From NCBI GenBank assembly GCA_965203135.1, contig CBDBBO010000001.1, positions 930,001 to 994,000 on the forward strand: 64,000 nucleotides of DNA, read 5' to 3'. The notes beneath the pieces were generated by a model. It was not told the DNA's origin, searched no databases, and saw nothing but the letters and a program-made list of their open reading frames with translations. This DNA comes from CATOSD01 sp965203135. GTDB lineage: Bacteria; Chloroflexota; Dehalococcoidia; Lucifugimonadales; CATOSD01. This document shows, piece after piece, positions 24,921 through 33,068 of the stretch (its first letter is position 1; the number at the start of each line of letters is the position of its first letter). Position numbers and translations under genes: made by a program.

Positions 24921-27900
24921 CTACACGTTGGGAACCCAGCGCTTCTGCGTCTCCGTCTCGCCGTCGGTCCTGGTGCGCGTCCTGCTCTGCTCCTTCTCGC
25001 TCTCGACGCCCGAGCCCCTCACCGCGCCCGTGTCCGACCAACCCGACCACGGTCCCCAGGTCGGTGTCACCGGGTCGGGCACCCACCTGGTCTGGTTCTG
25101 CCTGTTGCCCAGGTTGCTCCTCCTGGTGCGCATCTGCTGCTTCTCGCGGTTCTGGCCGGAGCCCCTCGATCCGCCGACGTCGTACCAGTTCCCCCACCGC
25201 CCCCACGTCTCCTTCGGCGGCGTGACGGGCGTCAGCGGCGTGACGGGGTCGGGAACCCACTGGTATCTCTTCCTGCCCCGGCTGCTGGTCTGCTCCTGCT
25301 GCTTCTCGCGTTCCATGCCCTCGCCCCTGTGCGCCCCAGTGTCCGTCCAGTCGTCGGGCCACGTCTCCGGTTCGGGCGTCGTGCGCCTGGTGGGCGTGGG
25401 CGTCGTCGTGGGCCTGGTGGGCGTGGGCGTCGTCGGCGTCGTGGGCCTGGTAGGCGTCGTCGGCGTCGTGGGCCTGGTGGGCGTCAGTCCCTGCGGGTCG
25501 GGGTCGGGATCGGGAGCCCACTGGTACTTCACGTTGCCCAGGTTGCTGGTCTTCTTCTGCCTCTTCTCGCGCTCTACGCCCTCGCCCCTGTGCTCTCCGG
25601 TGTCCGTCCACTCGTCGGGCCAGACCTCCACGGGCGGCTCGGTATCCACCCACCGGAACTGCTCCTCGGTCTCGGCGCCGCACGTTCGGGTCCTCTTCTC
25701 CTCCGCCTCCCAAGTGCCGCCGCCGCCGCGCGTCTTGCCCGTCTCCTTCCACTTGCTCCACTCGGTGCACGGGTCGGGCACCCACCGCTCCTCCTCCTCG
25801 CCTCCGCACGTCCTGGTCTGCTTCTTCTCCCTGTCCGCTCCCGTCCCGCGCGTATGGCCCGTATCCGTCCACTCGGTGCAGTCCTCATCGTCATCGTCGC
25901 CCTTCTCGCCTTCGTCGTTGTTTCCCGTCTCCGGAGAATCGTCGTCGCCGGAACCGCCGCCGCCCGCGGTATCGTCCTCGTCCGGCGTCGTCGCGCCCAA
26001 CTCCGCGCGCGTAACCGTGATCGTGTACGTCTTCTTCGCGCCGTCCTCCGCGGTCACTACCACGTTGACAGCGTTCTCGCCCACGAGCAGGGAAAGCGCC
26101 ACACTCTCCGACCCGCTCGCCGTGGCGACGCCGTTCACCGCTATCGTGGCCGACCCGTGGCTCGCCGTGGGCGTCACCCTGATGGTGTCCTGTGCGTGCC
26201 CGACGGACGCCGTGTACGAGGTCTCGCCCACAGCGAACGCAGGGGTAAGCTCGCCCGCCGACAGTCCGAGCGCGCTGAGCGTCGCGTCGTTGCTGAGCGC
26301 CGTCACGTCCAACTTGAAGTACACCGTTCGCCCCGCACTGTGCGTCGTCGCCTCGATGGTGTAGTAGCCCGCGTCGAGCGTCCGGGTTATGCGCGATTGG
26401 CTGCCGATGTAGTCGTTGTTGCTATCCAGAACGCGCCCGTCCTTGCCCGCGTCCGCGAGCAGAAACAGGTAGGGGTCTTGTCCGGACCACAGGCTGATCA
26501 CCACTGTCGCGCGCGCTTCGAGCCTGAACGCGTAGTACCTCGCGTAGCTCCCGCTCCTGTTCACGGACAGAACGTCGTCCGTCCACCTGCCCGTGACCCT
26601 CACGCTCCTCGTCAGCGCCCCCAGGGACTCGATGCCCGCGGGCGCCACGGTCACGTCCACCCTAGCCTCGCCAGACTCATTGTAGATGTCAGTCGCCGTC
26701 GCCTTGAACGTGAGCGTCCCGGCCGTGGATGGGGCGTCGAAGTACGCCTTCGCCTTGTCGGAGTCCGTGAGCGTAACCAGCGTCTCGGCTACCGGGTTGA
26801 CCTGCGTCCACTTGTACTTGGTGATTCTGTCCCCGTCGGGGTCCGTGCTCGCGCTCGCATCCAGCGTCACGCGCGTGCCGGGAACCGCGGGGTTGGGCTT
26901 CGCCACGACCTTTGCGATGGGCGCGCGGTTGACGGGCGCGCCCTCTATCTTCACCTCGAAGTCGCCTCCCGTGCTGTCGCGCCTGTATGGCTTGAAGTAT
27001 TCGAGCCAGCGCTCCGCGTTGCTGGTGATGGGGACCGTGAACTCCGCGACCGCGAGAGCCTTCTCGTCCGAACCGGACGTGAAATCCGCGGCGGACAGGA
27101 TGTCCGAGCCGGCTAGCACTTGTTGCCATTCGCTGTCCGTGGTGCGCTTGATGTACACCCTGAAACCCCACACCTGCCCTGCGGTGAACCAGGGGTGCGT
27201 GTCCGGCCCGCCGTGGATCGTTAGCTGCACGCCGATGGGCACGTTGCTAACGGCGACGAGGGCGGTCTGCCACCACCGGTGGCGTACCGTGCCCGCCGTG
27301 GACGGAATCGCCGTACCCAGCCAGTGCGCACTCGTCCCGTGCGTCTCTATGGCGTCCAGGCCGAGGGTCTCACCGGAGAAGTCGGTCACGGCCTCCCACC
27401 CACTGTACAGCGCGGGAGTGAAACCGCTCTGCTCGGCCGGGTCGAGGTTCTCCAGTTTCACTCCGAACGTGATGCCCATCACGGATTGCGCCACCGACGC
27501 GGGGAACAGCCACGCTATCTGATGGGTAACGCGCTCGCCCTCGAGGAACCTCGACTCCTCCCTGGAGGCGAACATGATGCCCGCCATCCGATACACGCCG
27601 TCCCTGACCTTGTACAGGCACGGCGCGCCGGAATCCCCGTCCACGATGGGCGCGGAGTCGCCGCAATCCAGCCGAACCAGACCGGAGAAGGTCTTGCCCC
27701 TTATGGTCTCGATTCTGCCGGTCTCTATGACCGTGCCCTCGCGCTCGCCCGAGAACCCGCCCAGCATGGTGAGCGTCATCCCGTTCTCGGGCTCTATCAC
27801 ACCCTCGATTATCAACCTGCTCGTGTGCGGGTCGGGAGGGGCCGAGTGCATGGCAAACTCGCCCCCCACGCCGTCCTCCAGGTCGAGCGTGGCCACGTCT

Positions 27901-28214
27901 GCTGTGTTGAGCTTGCCATCGGTGACGCTGTAGTACCTCAGGCCATCGCCTACCTTGTCATCCGAGTCGCGGCCATACCCCTGAAACATCTCCTCGGTGC
28001 CCACCGGATTCTGAAACTCGCCCGCCGTCAGCAGGCTGGACATGTTGTGCATGTTGGTCACCAGCACCAGCTTGTTATCGTTGTTGCGAGTCGCCAAGCC
28101 AGTCAGCGTTCCGTCGTGTATGCCTCTGACCCTGTTAAGCAGTCCTTCGCGTATCCCGGACCATATTCGAACCCCGCTTAGGAGGGGTCTGTGCTTTCTG
28201 TCGACTTCTCCCAT
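24921..28214 (-). CDS. Trypsin-like protease with PKD, PPC-like, cadherin-like and six TSP1-like repeats
   Basis: This is a 1097-residue protein. Residues 10-250 are a chymotrypsin-fold domain of the bacterial Nal1-like kind: His56 (LVTNMHNMSS), Asp107 (TADVATLDL) and Ser196 (VDGDSGAPCLY). Then follow a PKD domain (431-525, TLDASASTDPDGD), a PPC-like sandwich (535-640), a cadherin-like sandwich (642-737), an acidic linker (744-779), and six repeats of form WTDTGxxRGxG..EKxQxRT..RWVPDP (780-1097) separated by Thr-Pro linkers. No signal peptide is visible; ATG 28214 follows GAGGAG by 8 bp and shares one base with the upstream lipoprotein stop (TAATG). The domains suggest an extracellular role, so export is unexplained unless the two frames are joined. 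Confidence 0.8.
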   Translation of the reverse strand: MGEVDRKHRPLLSGVRIWSGIREGLLNRVRGIHDGTLTGLATRNNDNKLVLVTNMHNMSSLLTAGEFQNPVGTEEMFQGYGRDSDDKVGDGLRYYSVTDGKLNTADVATLDLEDGVGGEFAMHSAPPDPHTSRLIIEGVIEPENGMTLTMLGGFSGEREGTVIETGRIETIRGKTFSGLVRLDCGDSAPIVDGDSGAPCLYKVRDGVYRMAGIMFASREESRFLEGERVTHQIAWLFPASVAQSVMGITFGVKLENLDPAEQSGFTPALYSGWEAVTDFSGETLGLDAIETHGTSAHWLGTAIPSTAGTVRHRWWQTALVAVSNVPIGVQLTIHGGPDTHPWFTAGQVWGFRVYIKRTTDSEWQQVLAGSDILSAADFTSGSDEKALAVAEFTVPITSNAERWLEYFKPYRRDSTGGDFEVKIEGAPVNRAPIAKVVAKPNPAVPGTRVTLDASASTDPDGDRITKYKWTQVNPVAETLVTLTDSDKAKAYFDAPSTAGTLTFKATATDIYNESGEARVDVTVAPAGIESLGALTRSVRVTGRWTDDVLSVNRSGSYARYYAFRLEARATVVISLWSGQDPYLFLLADAGKDGRVLDSNNDYIGSQSRITRTLDAGYYTIEATTHSAGRTVYFKLDVTALSNDATLSALGLSAGELTPAFAVGETSYTASVGHAQDTIRVTPTASHGSATIAVNGVATASGSESVALSLLVGENAVNVVVTAEDGAKKTYTITVTRAELGATTPDEDDTAGGGGSGDDDSPETGNNDEGEKGDDDDEDCTEWTDTGHTRGTGADREKKQTRTCGGEEEERWVPDPCTEWSKWKETGKTRGGGGTWEAEEKRTRTCGAETEEQFRWVDTEPPVEVWPDEWTDTGEHRGEGVEREKRQKKTSNLGNVKYQWAPDPDPDPQGLTPTRPTTPTTPTRPTTPTTPTPTRPTTTPTPTRRTTPEPETWPDDWTDTGAHRGEGMEREKQQEQTSSRGRKRYQWVPDPVTPLTPVTPPKETWGRWGNWYDVGGSRGSGQNREKQQMRTRRSNLGNRQNQTRWVPDPVTPTWGPWSGWSDTGAVRGSGVESEKEQSRTRTRTDGETETQKRWVPNV
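25383..25487. repeat. Low-complexity tandem repeat coding a Thr-Pro linker
   Basis: Imperfect repeats of GGGCCTGGTGGGCGT and GTCGGCGTC on the plus strand encode the TPTRPTTPTTP linker between TSP1-like repeats 3 and 4 of the protease. It is likely to vary in length between strains. Confidence 0.7.
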
Positions 28215-28657
28215 TATTGTCGCTCCTCATTCATCTCTCGGCACCCGCCGCACAGCCTTATCGGTCCCGGTTTCACAACCTGCACTGGAACCCCGTCCAG
28301 GCAGCCGGGTAAGCGGTCTTCGGGTGATAATGTCTCTTGGTTGGTAAATTCACTCACTTCGATTTCGATGCCCACGTCCCCACCGAAAAAGTAGCTTTCC
28401 CGGACTTTGAGGACGTTGGGTTGACGCGTGAGCAGGTCGTCGTACTTGAGCCGCACCTCGCGGGCGCGCTCCAGTTTCTCTTCGTTTGAGGCGTCGGGCG
28501 CCTCATTAGACACGCACGACGTAGACGGCTCGTAGTGCATGTCCCCAAAAGGCTCTTCTTCCTGCGGTTCGTCGGTTTCAGGTTCCAAGCAGGCCATTGC
28601 CAGCACCATCACGACGCCGAGGCAGACGAGCAAGGTCGTCTTGATTCCGATGTCCAT
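28214..28657 (-). CDS. Lipoprotein resembling the pro-domain of the adjacent protease
   Basis: This 147-residue protein starts at ATG 28657 with AGGAGG upstream. The N-terminus is a lipoprotein-like signal (LLVCLGVVMVLAMAC, Cys23). The C-terminal half (VLKVRESYFFGGDVGIEIEV, then LPGCLDGVPVQVVKPG) resembles the region that precedes the catalytic domain in Nal1-like bacterial S1 peptidases, where an LPxxIxGVPVxV motif is typical. Here it is a separate frame ending TAA, which overlaps the protease ATG. The same terminal motif ends the two BsuPI lipoproteins upstream (PDCIRGVPLQV and PSCLGGVPVQLV). Confidence 0.7.
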   Translation of the reverse strand: MDIGIKTTLLVCLGVVMVLAMACLEPETDEPQEEEPFGDMHYEPSTSCVSNEAPDASNEEKLERAREVRLKYDDLLTRQPNVLKVRESYFFGGDVGIEIEVSEFTNQETLSPEDRLPGCLDGVPVQVVKPGPIRLCGGCREMNEERQ

Positions 28658-29043
28658 GTATTCCTCCTGTAGCCGTTGGTTGATTGTACGCGCCCAAACC
28701 GGGTTGTACCTTCGGACCTCCGGTGGTATGGTTTGGGGCGCAGCGGGGACTGGTACACCTCCTTTCTGAGGCCCTTCACACCGTTGTCATGCCCTCGATC
28801 TGTGATGAGCTGAGGGCATAGACAGCGGGGCCGGTGACCCCCCATAGGGGTCGCTCTCGCAGACGGAAATCGCCTCCTCGTTGTCTTCTATTGGTGTAGG
28901 CGGGGGGCACACTCGGTGGGTCTGCTGCAACAGCCCATCGAGCCAGAAACTCCTTAGCGGGACCTCAGGCTCCCCGCCCGCATCTTGGCATTACCATGCT
29001 TCTCCAAAGTCAAGCGCTCTCCTCCCCTCCCCTTCACCGCGGT
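28658..29043. other. Intergenic region between lipoprotein genes
   Basis: 386 bp without a convincing gene. It holds the AGGAGG ribosome-binding site of the 28657 gene and an inverted repeat, ATGCCCTC (28789-28796) with GAGGGCAT (28812-28819), which may act as a terminator for the BsuPI gene upstream. Nothing else was recognised. Confidence 0.4.
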
Positions 29044-29874
29044 TTATGGGTCGGACCTTATCAAGACCTGCAAGGGCACGCCTCTTATGCAATCCGGCAC
29101 GTTTACCCTCATCGTATTCTTCTCCCAAATGACGATACGAATGCCGTACACTCCCGTGGGTTCCCTGTTCACGTTCAGGATGGGCATGGAACCGGGGAAG
29201 ATCTTTACGGCGGAACGCAAATCGAGGGCGTAGAGCACGTCCTCGTACTCACTCCCGCCCATCACCGTGGAAACGCGCGTGTGCGTGGGCTTGCCGCACG
29301 ACGGGTCCGGGGGCACCGGCGGATGCTTGGGGCGCGCGGCGCGCAGTTGCTCCTCCCCAACGTGCACCCGCTCGAACACCACCAGCTTGGCCATCACCCA
29401 ATCGTTGGGTCCGCGAAACATCTCCACGACGGCGTGCACGATATAGTCGCCGGGCGGAACCATCTGCCCCCAATCGTCCGTGAGGCTCCACTCGCCGCTG
29501 AACTCTTTCTCCTCGCCCGGCTCGAAGCGCACCTGCGCCGCAGAGGTGTGAGCCCAAGGCGACCGCCACACTATCCGACGACAATCGGGCGTGGTAACGA
29601 CGAAGACGGGGGGCTCGCGCACCGGAGCGAACGTCTGTCTGTAATTGCGCCTGTTCCTAATCGTGAACGTCAGCTTTGCGGTCTCACCAAAGTCCACGTC
29701 GAGACGCGAGGCGTACGACCGGTGAAATTCCACGCCGACCAAAGGAGCAAACCCGCGGAAATTGCTGTCCTCATATGTCGCGCCAACGCACGGACCCGCG
29801 TCGTGGACATCTACACACCCCGACGCCGTAAGGACCGCCAGCAGAACAACCAAGACACCACCTGATCGCCACAT
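29044..29874 (-). CDS. BsuPI-domain lipoprotein (proteinase-inhibitor-like)
   Basis: This 276-residue protein starts at ATG 29874 after GGAGAG. Lipoprotein signal: LLAVLTASGCVDVHD (Cys20). Residues 45-140 fit the BsuPI (intracellular proteinase inhibitor) fold: TAKLTFTIRNRRNYRQTF, FVVTTPDCRRIVWRSP, RFEPGEEKEFSGEWSL, and DDWGQMVPPGDYIVHA. The C-terminal 70 residues end PDCIRGVPLQVLIRSDP, like the pro-domain-like protein at 28214. Paralogous to the 30229-31072 locus. BsuPI is named for an inhibitor of Bacillus serine protease, so inhibition of the neighbouring protease is a reasonable but untested idea. Confidence 0.72.
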   Translation of the reverse strand: MWRSGGVLVVLLAVLTASGCVDVHDAGPCVGATYEDSNFRGFAPLVGVEFHRSYASRLDVDFGETAKLTFTIRNRRNYRQTFAPVREPPVFVVTTPDCRRIVWRSPWAHTSAAQVRFEPGEEKEFSGEWSLTDDWGQMVPPGDYIVHAVVEMFRGPNDWVMAKLVVFERVHVGEEQLRAARPKHPPVPPDPSCGKPTHTRVSTVMGGSEYEDVLYALDLRSAVKIFPGSMPILNVNREPTGVYGIRIVIWEKNTMRVNVPDCIRGVPLQVLIRSDP

Positions 29875-30228
29875 ATCAACCTTCTCTCCTTTAGCTCACG
29901 GCGCTGGGCTGACGCAGCACCGCTACCGTCAGGGCCAGCCGCCACCACACGTAGGTCGCGCGTCCGGTCTCTCTCCATGAACCGATGCTAGAACGTATGT
30001 ACTCGCAGTGTCAAGACCCCTTCCGCGTCAATCATCCAGCCTCCCCAAAAGGGGTTCTGGCGGCTCCGTTGTCCTTCTCTCAATCGGTGCGGGCGGGGCG
30101 TCCTGGACGGCGGCGCTGCGAACGCTCACCGGATGGGTCTCTTTCTGAGAAACCTCGCTCCGCCCGCGCTATTGGCTGTTACGCTATGCTTGGTTCAAAA
30201 AGGCACAAGCGCTTTTCTCATCTCCTCC
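29875..30228. other. Intergenic region, duplicated upstream segment
   Basis: 354 bp. The part next to the 29874 start (about 29880-29998) is similar to the segment upstream of the paralogue (about 31080-31205), sharing ATACGTTCTAG and a GGAGAG-type ribosome-binding site, so regulatory DNA was duplicated with the gene. The rest shows nothing recognisable. Confidence 0.45.
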
Positions 30229-31072
30229 CTACTCGTCCGGCCTCACCACTAGCTGTACGGGCACGCCCCCCAAGCATGAGGGCAGACTCCGCAACGGCGA
30301 GTCCTTCCGCATCAACGCCCGCGACGCCCATGGCGGCACGTGTTGGATAACGCGAATCCCGCGCCTTCCCGTGGACAGCCTGTTCTCATCCAGGAGGTCC
30401 GCCTCGAAGACCTTGAAGGCCGAACGGTCCCATTCGACCAGGAGCTCCGAGTGCTCTTCCATCACCTGGCGGACATGCGCCTCATACACGGGTCCGCCTC
30501 CGCTTATGATGCATGGATGCGGGAGGACTGGCGGATGTCGAGGGCGTGCGGCCCTCAGTTGAGCGCTCCCCACCCACACGGTCTTGCGAACCGCAAGCTG
30601 AGCGTCGGGGTCGTCGTCCCTGTCGGTGGGATCCCCATCGACGTCCATGACGCCGTACACGTGATAGTAGCCCGGAGATACCAACTGTCCCCAATCGTCT
30701 ATCAGGCTCCACTCACCGGCGAATCTCTTCGTCTCGTGTGGCGCAAAGCGTATGTGGATTGTCGGCGCGAGAAAGCCGTGCGGAGATTGCCAAACCGTTC
30801 GGCAATCGGGCGTTGTGACGACAAACCAGAAGGGGGGTATGTACCCCGCATCGAACCCTTGCCCATAGCGCTGGGTGTTCCGCATCGTCATCGTCAGCAA
30901 CGTGGTCTCCCCGATGTCCACGTCGAGGCGCGTCGAGTACCGGTTTTGAAACTCCTCGCTGACCTGGTTGACAAGGCAGGGCCGTGAGCCGCCGGTGTAC
31001 GGCCACCACCGCCATGGTCACCACCCCCAGGCCCATCACCACCAGTCCGGCGAGAATCCACCATCGCCACAT
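30229..31072 (-). pseudogene. BsuPI-domain lipoprotein paralogue, frameshifted near its N-terminus
   Basis: The body (30229-30921 and a little upstream) aligns with the 29044 gene: YSTRLDVDIGETTLL, FVVTTPDCRTVWQSP, RFAPHETKRFAGEWSL, DDWGQLVSPGYY, LRAARPRHPPVLP, ending PSCLGGVPVQLVVRPDE. The expected start, ATG 31072 (MWRWWILAGLVVMGLGVV), has a good ribosome-binding site and encodes the membrane segment, but in a different frame. The two frames must be joined by a one- or two-base shift at roughly 30970-31005. It is either a pseudogene, an assembly error, or a protein restarting at an internal codon without a signal. Confidence 0.65.
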
Positions 31073-31762
31073 ATCGACTCCCTCTCCTTGACCAACGCCT
31101 CCAGGCTGGCACAACGCCAGTATCACCAGGGCCGCTATCGTCACCGCCACCGCCACGTGCAGGCCGCGCGCCCGGCCTCTTCCCGTGAATCGAAACTAGA
31201 ACGTATGCACACCGCTTCGCAATCGAGACGGGAGCGCAACTTCTTACACAGAGCCGACGCCGCGAAGCCACCTGGTAAGCTGAAACAGCCTCCGCCCGGA
31301 CCCCCCCATTGACAATCTCGTACATTCGTGCTACTGTCCCTACATACCAACCTTAACAACCGAAGCGTCCCCCGTCGCCCGCCAGGCCGACCCGGCGAGA
31401 CGACCAGTCCCATTTCGCCCCCAAGCCCGCCGAATTCCCGTCGCGTTCACCCAATTTTGTGACAGTTCCGGCGTAAAGTTCCGCCGCTACGTGACAGGCC
31501 CCAAGTACGAACAACACGGAATGTTACACTTCCGGCAAAAGCCTACTTTGTAACGCGCTCCGCCGGCCGCTCATACAGCCGCCTGCGGGCGAGCCCTCCC
31601 GCCGGTCCGCCGTCTCCACCCCGCCTCACGCCCTCGCCCACGCTTGCGCTCGTGGATGCGTTCAAGTAACGTTGTCGCGACCGCGCGGGCGGCGCGGCGA
31701 AGCCGGCGTATCCGATGGTATGCCGGTCCGTCGCACACAGGCCGCCCACCGCAGGTGGGGTG
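31073..31762. other. Long intergenic region upstream of MFS gene
   Basis: 690 bp with no convincing gene. It contains the duplicated leader of the BsuPI paralogue (about 31080-31205), a strong plus-strand promoter-like sequence at 31309-31337, and a pair of near-identical 15-mers: TGTGACAGTTCCGGC (31458-31472) and TGTTACACTTCCGGC (31522-31536). Function unknown; an unannotated small RNA or leader is possible. Confidence 0.4.
31309..31337 (+). promoter_or_regulatory. Sigma-70-like promoter
   Basis: TTGACA (31309-31314), 17-bp spacer, TACTGT (31332-31337). Any transcript would run 420 bp before the MFS start at 31763, a long leader. Confidence 0.5.
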
Positions 31763-33013
31763 ATGAACAGGTACTTTCCCGCGCTGAAGCATCGCGACTT
31801 CAGGACGGTCTGGACGGCGGGCATGGCCGCCTCCGCCGCCGCGTGGGCGCTGATCATCGCGCGCGGCTGGCTGGCCTACGACATCTCCGACTCTTCGCTG
31901 TGGGTGGGCGTCGTCACCTTCATGGCGATGATCCCCCGGGTTGTCGTCACGCCGTTCACCGGATACCTGAGCGACCGATTCGACCGGCGCAACGTGCTCG
32001 CCGCCATGTTCGGCCTGAACCTCGTCCACAACATTGTGCTGGTGGCGGTGATACTGTTCGACGCCGTCCAGGTATGGCACCTGGTGGCGCTGGCGTTCGT
32101 CAACGGGTCGGCGCGCGCGGCGCACATGCCGGCCGCCCAGGCGCTGATTCCCAACGTGGTGCCGCGCCATCTGCTTCTCAACGCCATCGCGCTGAACCAG
32201 GCCACCAACCACGGCGCGCGGCTGATCGGGCCGCTGAGCATTCTGCCGCTGGTCGCGTTCGTCGGCGTCGAGAGCGCCTTCGTCCTCTGCACCGGCTTCT
32301 ACGCCGTGAGCCTGGTGCAGGCGCTGCGCGTTCGCACCGCGTCCACGGGCGAGATGGACCGCCGCAAGGCGTTCATCGGCAACCTCACCGAGGGGCTGTT
32401 CTACGTCTACCGCACGCCCATCATGCGCAGCATGGTGATCATCGCGGTGCTCCACTGCGGGCTGACCATGGCGTTCGAGTCGCTTCTGCCGGTGCTGTCG
32501 GCGCGGCAGCTCGGCAGCGAGGGGGCGACGGCGTTCACCTACCTGATGATGGCCGTGGGCGGCGGCGCGCTGGTGTCCGTCTCGCTGCTCGCCGGCGTGC
32601 GGAGCGAGCGGATTCGCGGTCAGGCGTTCCTGTACCTGGGCATTTTCAGCGGACTGTGTCCGGCGATACTGGCCGCCTCGATCAACCTGCCCATGGCGAT
32701 GGTCGCCGCGGCAGGGATGGGCGCGGCGCAGGGGGGCTTCATGACGCTGACGCACACCATCATCCAGTCGGTCGTGCCCGACGGCGTGAGGGGACGCGTG
32801 GCCGGGATATACTCGATGCACGTGGGCGCGCTGATGGCGTCGGTGAACCTGCTGAACGGATTCCTTGCCGACTACATCGACCCGGCGCTGCTGCTGTGGG
32901 TTACCGGTGCGGCGTTCATTGTCTCGGTGCTGGCAAGCTGGCGCAGCCAGATATTCCGCGGCATCTACACACACGGGCTGCGGAGGGAGTTGTACGTCCC
33001 GCAGGCGGCGTAG
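31763..33013 (+). CDS. MFS transporter (MFS_3 / EntS-like)
   Basis: This 416-residue protein starts at ATG 31763 (MNRYFPALKHRDFRTVWTAG), the standard opening of the MFS_3 group that includes the enterobactin exporter EntS. Twelve hydrophobic helices are evident, with YLSDRFDRRNVLAAMFG as the cytoplasmic loop motif and GVRGRVAGIYSMHVGALMA near the C-terminus. It is probably an efflux protein; the substrate is unknown. The selenoprotein candidate follows 55 bp downstream on the same strand. Confidence 0.88.
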   Translation: MNRYFPALKHRDFRTVWTAGMAASAAAWALIIARGWLAYDISDSSLWVGVVTFMAMIPRVVVTPFTGYLSDRFDRRNVLAAMFGLNLVHNIVLVAVILFDAVQVWHLVALAFVNGSARAAHMPAAQALIPNVVPRHLLLNAIALNQATNHGARLIGPLSILPLVAFVGVESAFVLCTGFYAVSLVQALRVRTASTGEMDRRKAFIGNLTEGLFYVYRTPIMRSMVIIAVLHCGLTMAFESLLPVLSARQLGSEGATAFTYLMMAVGGGALVSVSLLAGVRSERIRGQAFLYLGIFSGLCPAILAASINLPMAMVAAAGMGAAQGGFMTLTHTIIQSVVPDGVRGRVAGIYSMHVGALMASVNLLNGFLADYIDPALLLWVTGAAFIVSVLASWRSQIFRGIYTHGLRRELYVPQAA

Positions 33014-33014
33014 A

Positions 33015-33056
33015 GTCCCTTCCCTCTTGATGGGGGAAGGCTAGGATGGGGGTGAA
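33015..33056. repeat. Intergenic hairpin repeat, CCTTCCCCC type (inverted)
   Basis: GTCCCTTCCCTCTTGATGGG and GGAAGGCTAGGATGGGGGTGA, in reverse orientation to the copies at 8331 and 9291. It ends against the ribosome-binding site GAAGGAG of the next gene. Confidence 0.75.
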
Positions 33057-33068
33057 GGAGTAGACACC

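Noticed and set aside
28214..28225. Programmed -1 frameshift heptamer
   Set aside because: The only available sequence, GGAGCGACAATA, has no X-XXY-YYZ pattern; re-initiation at the ATG after GAGGAG is simpler.
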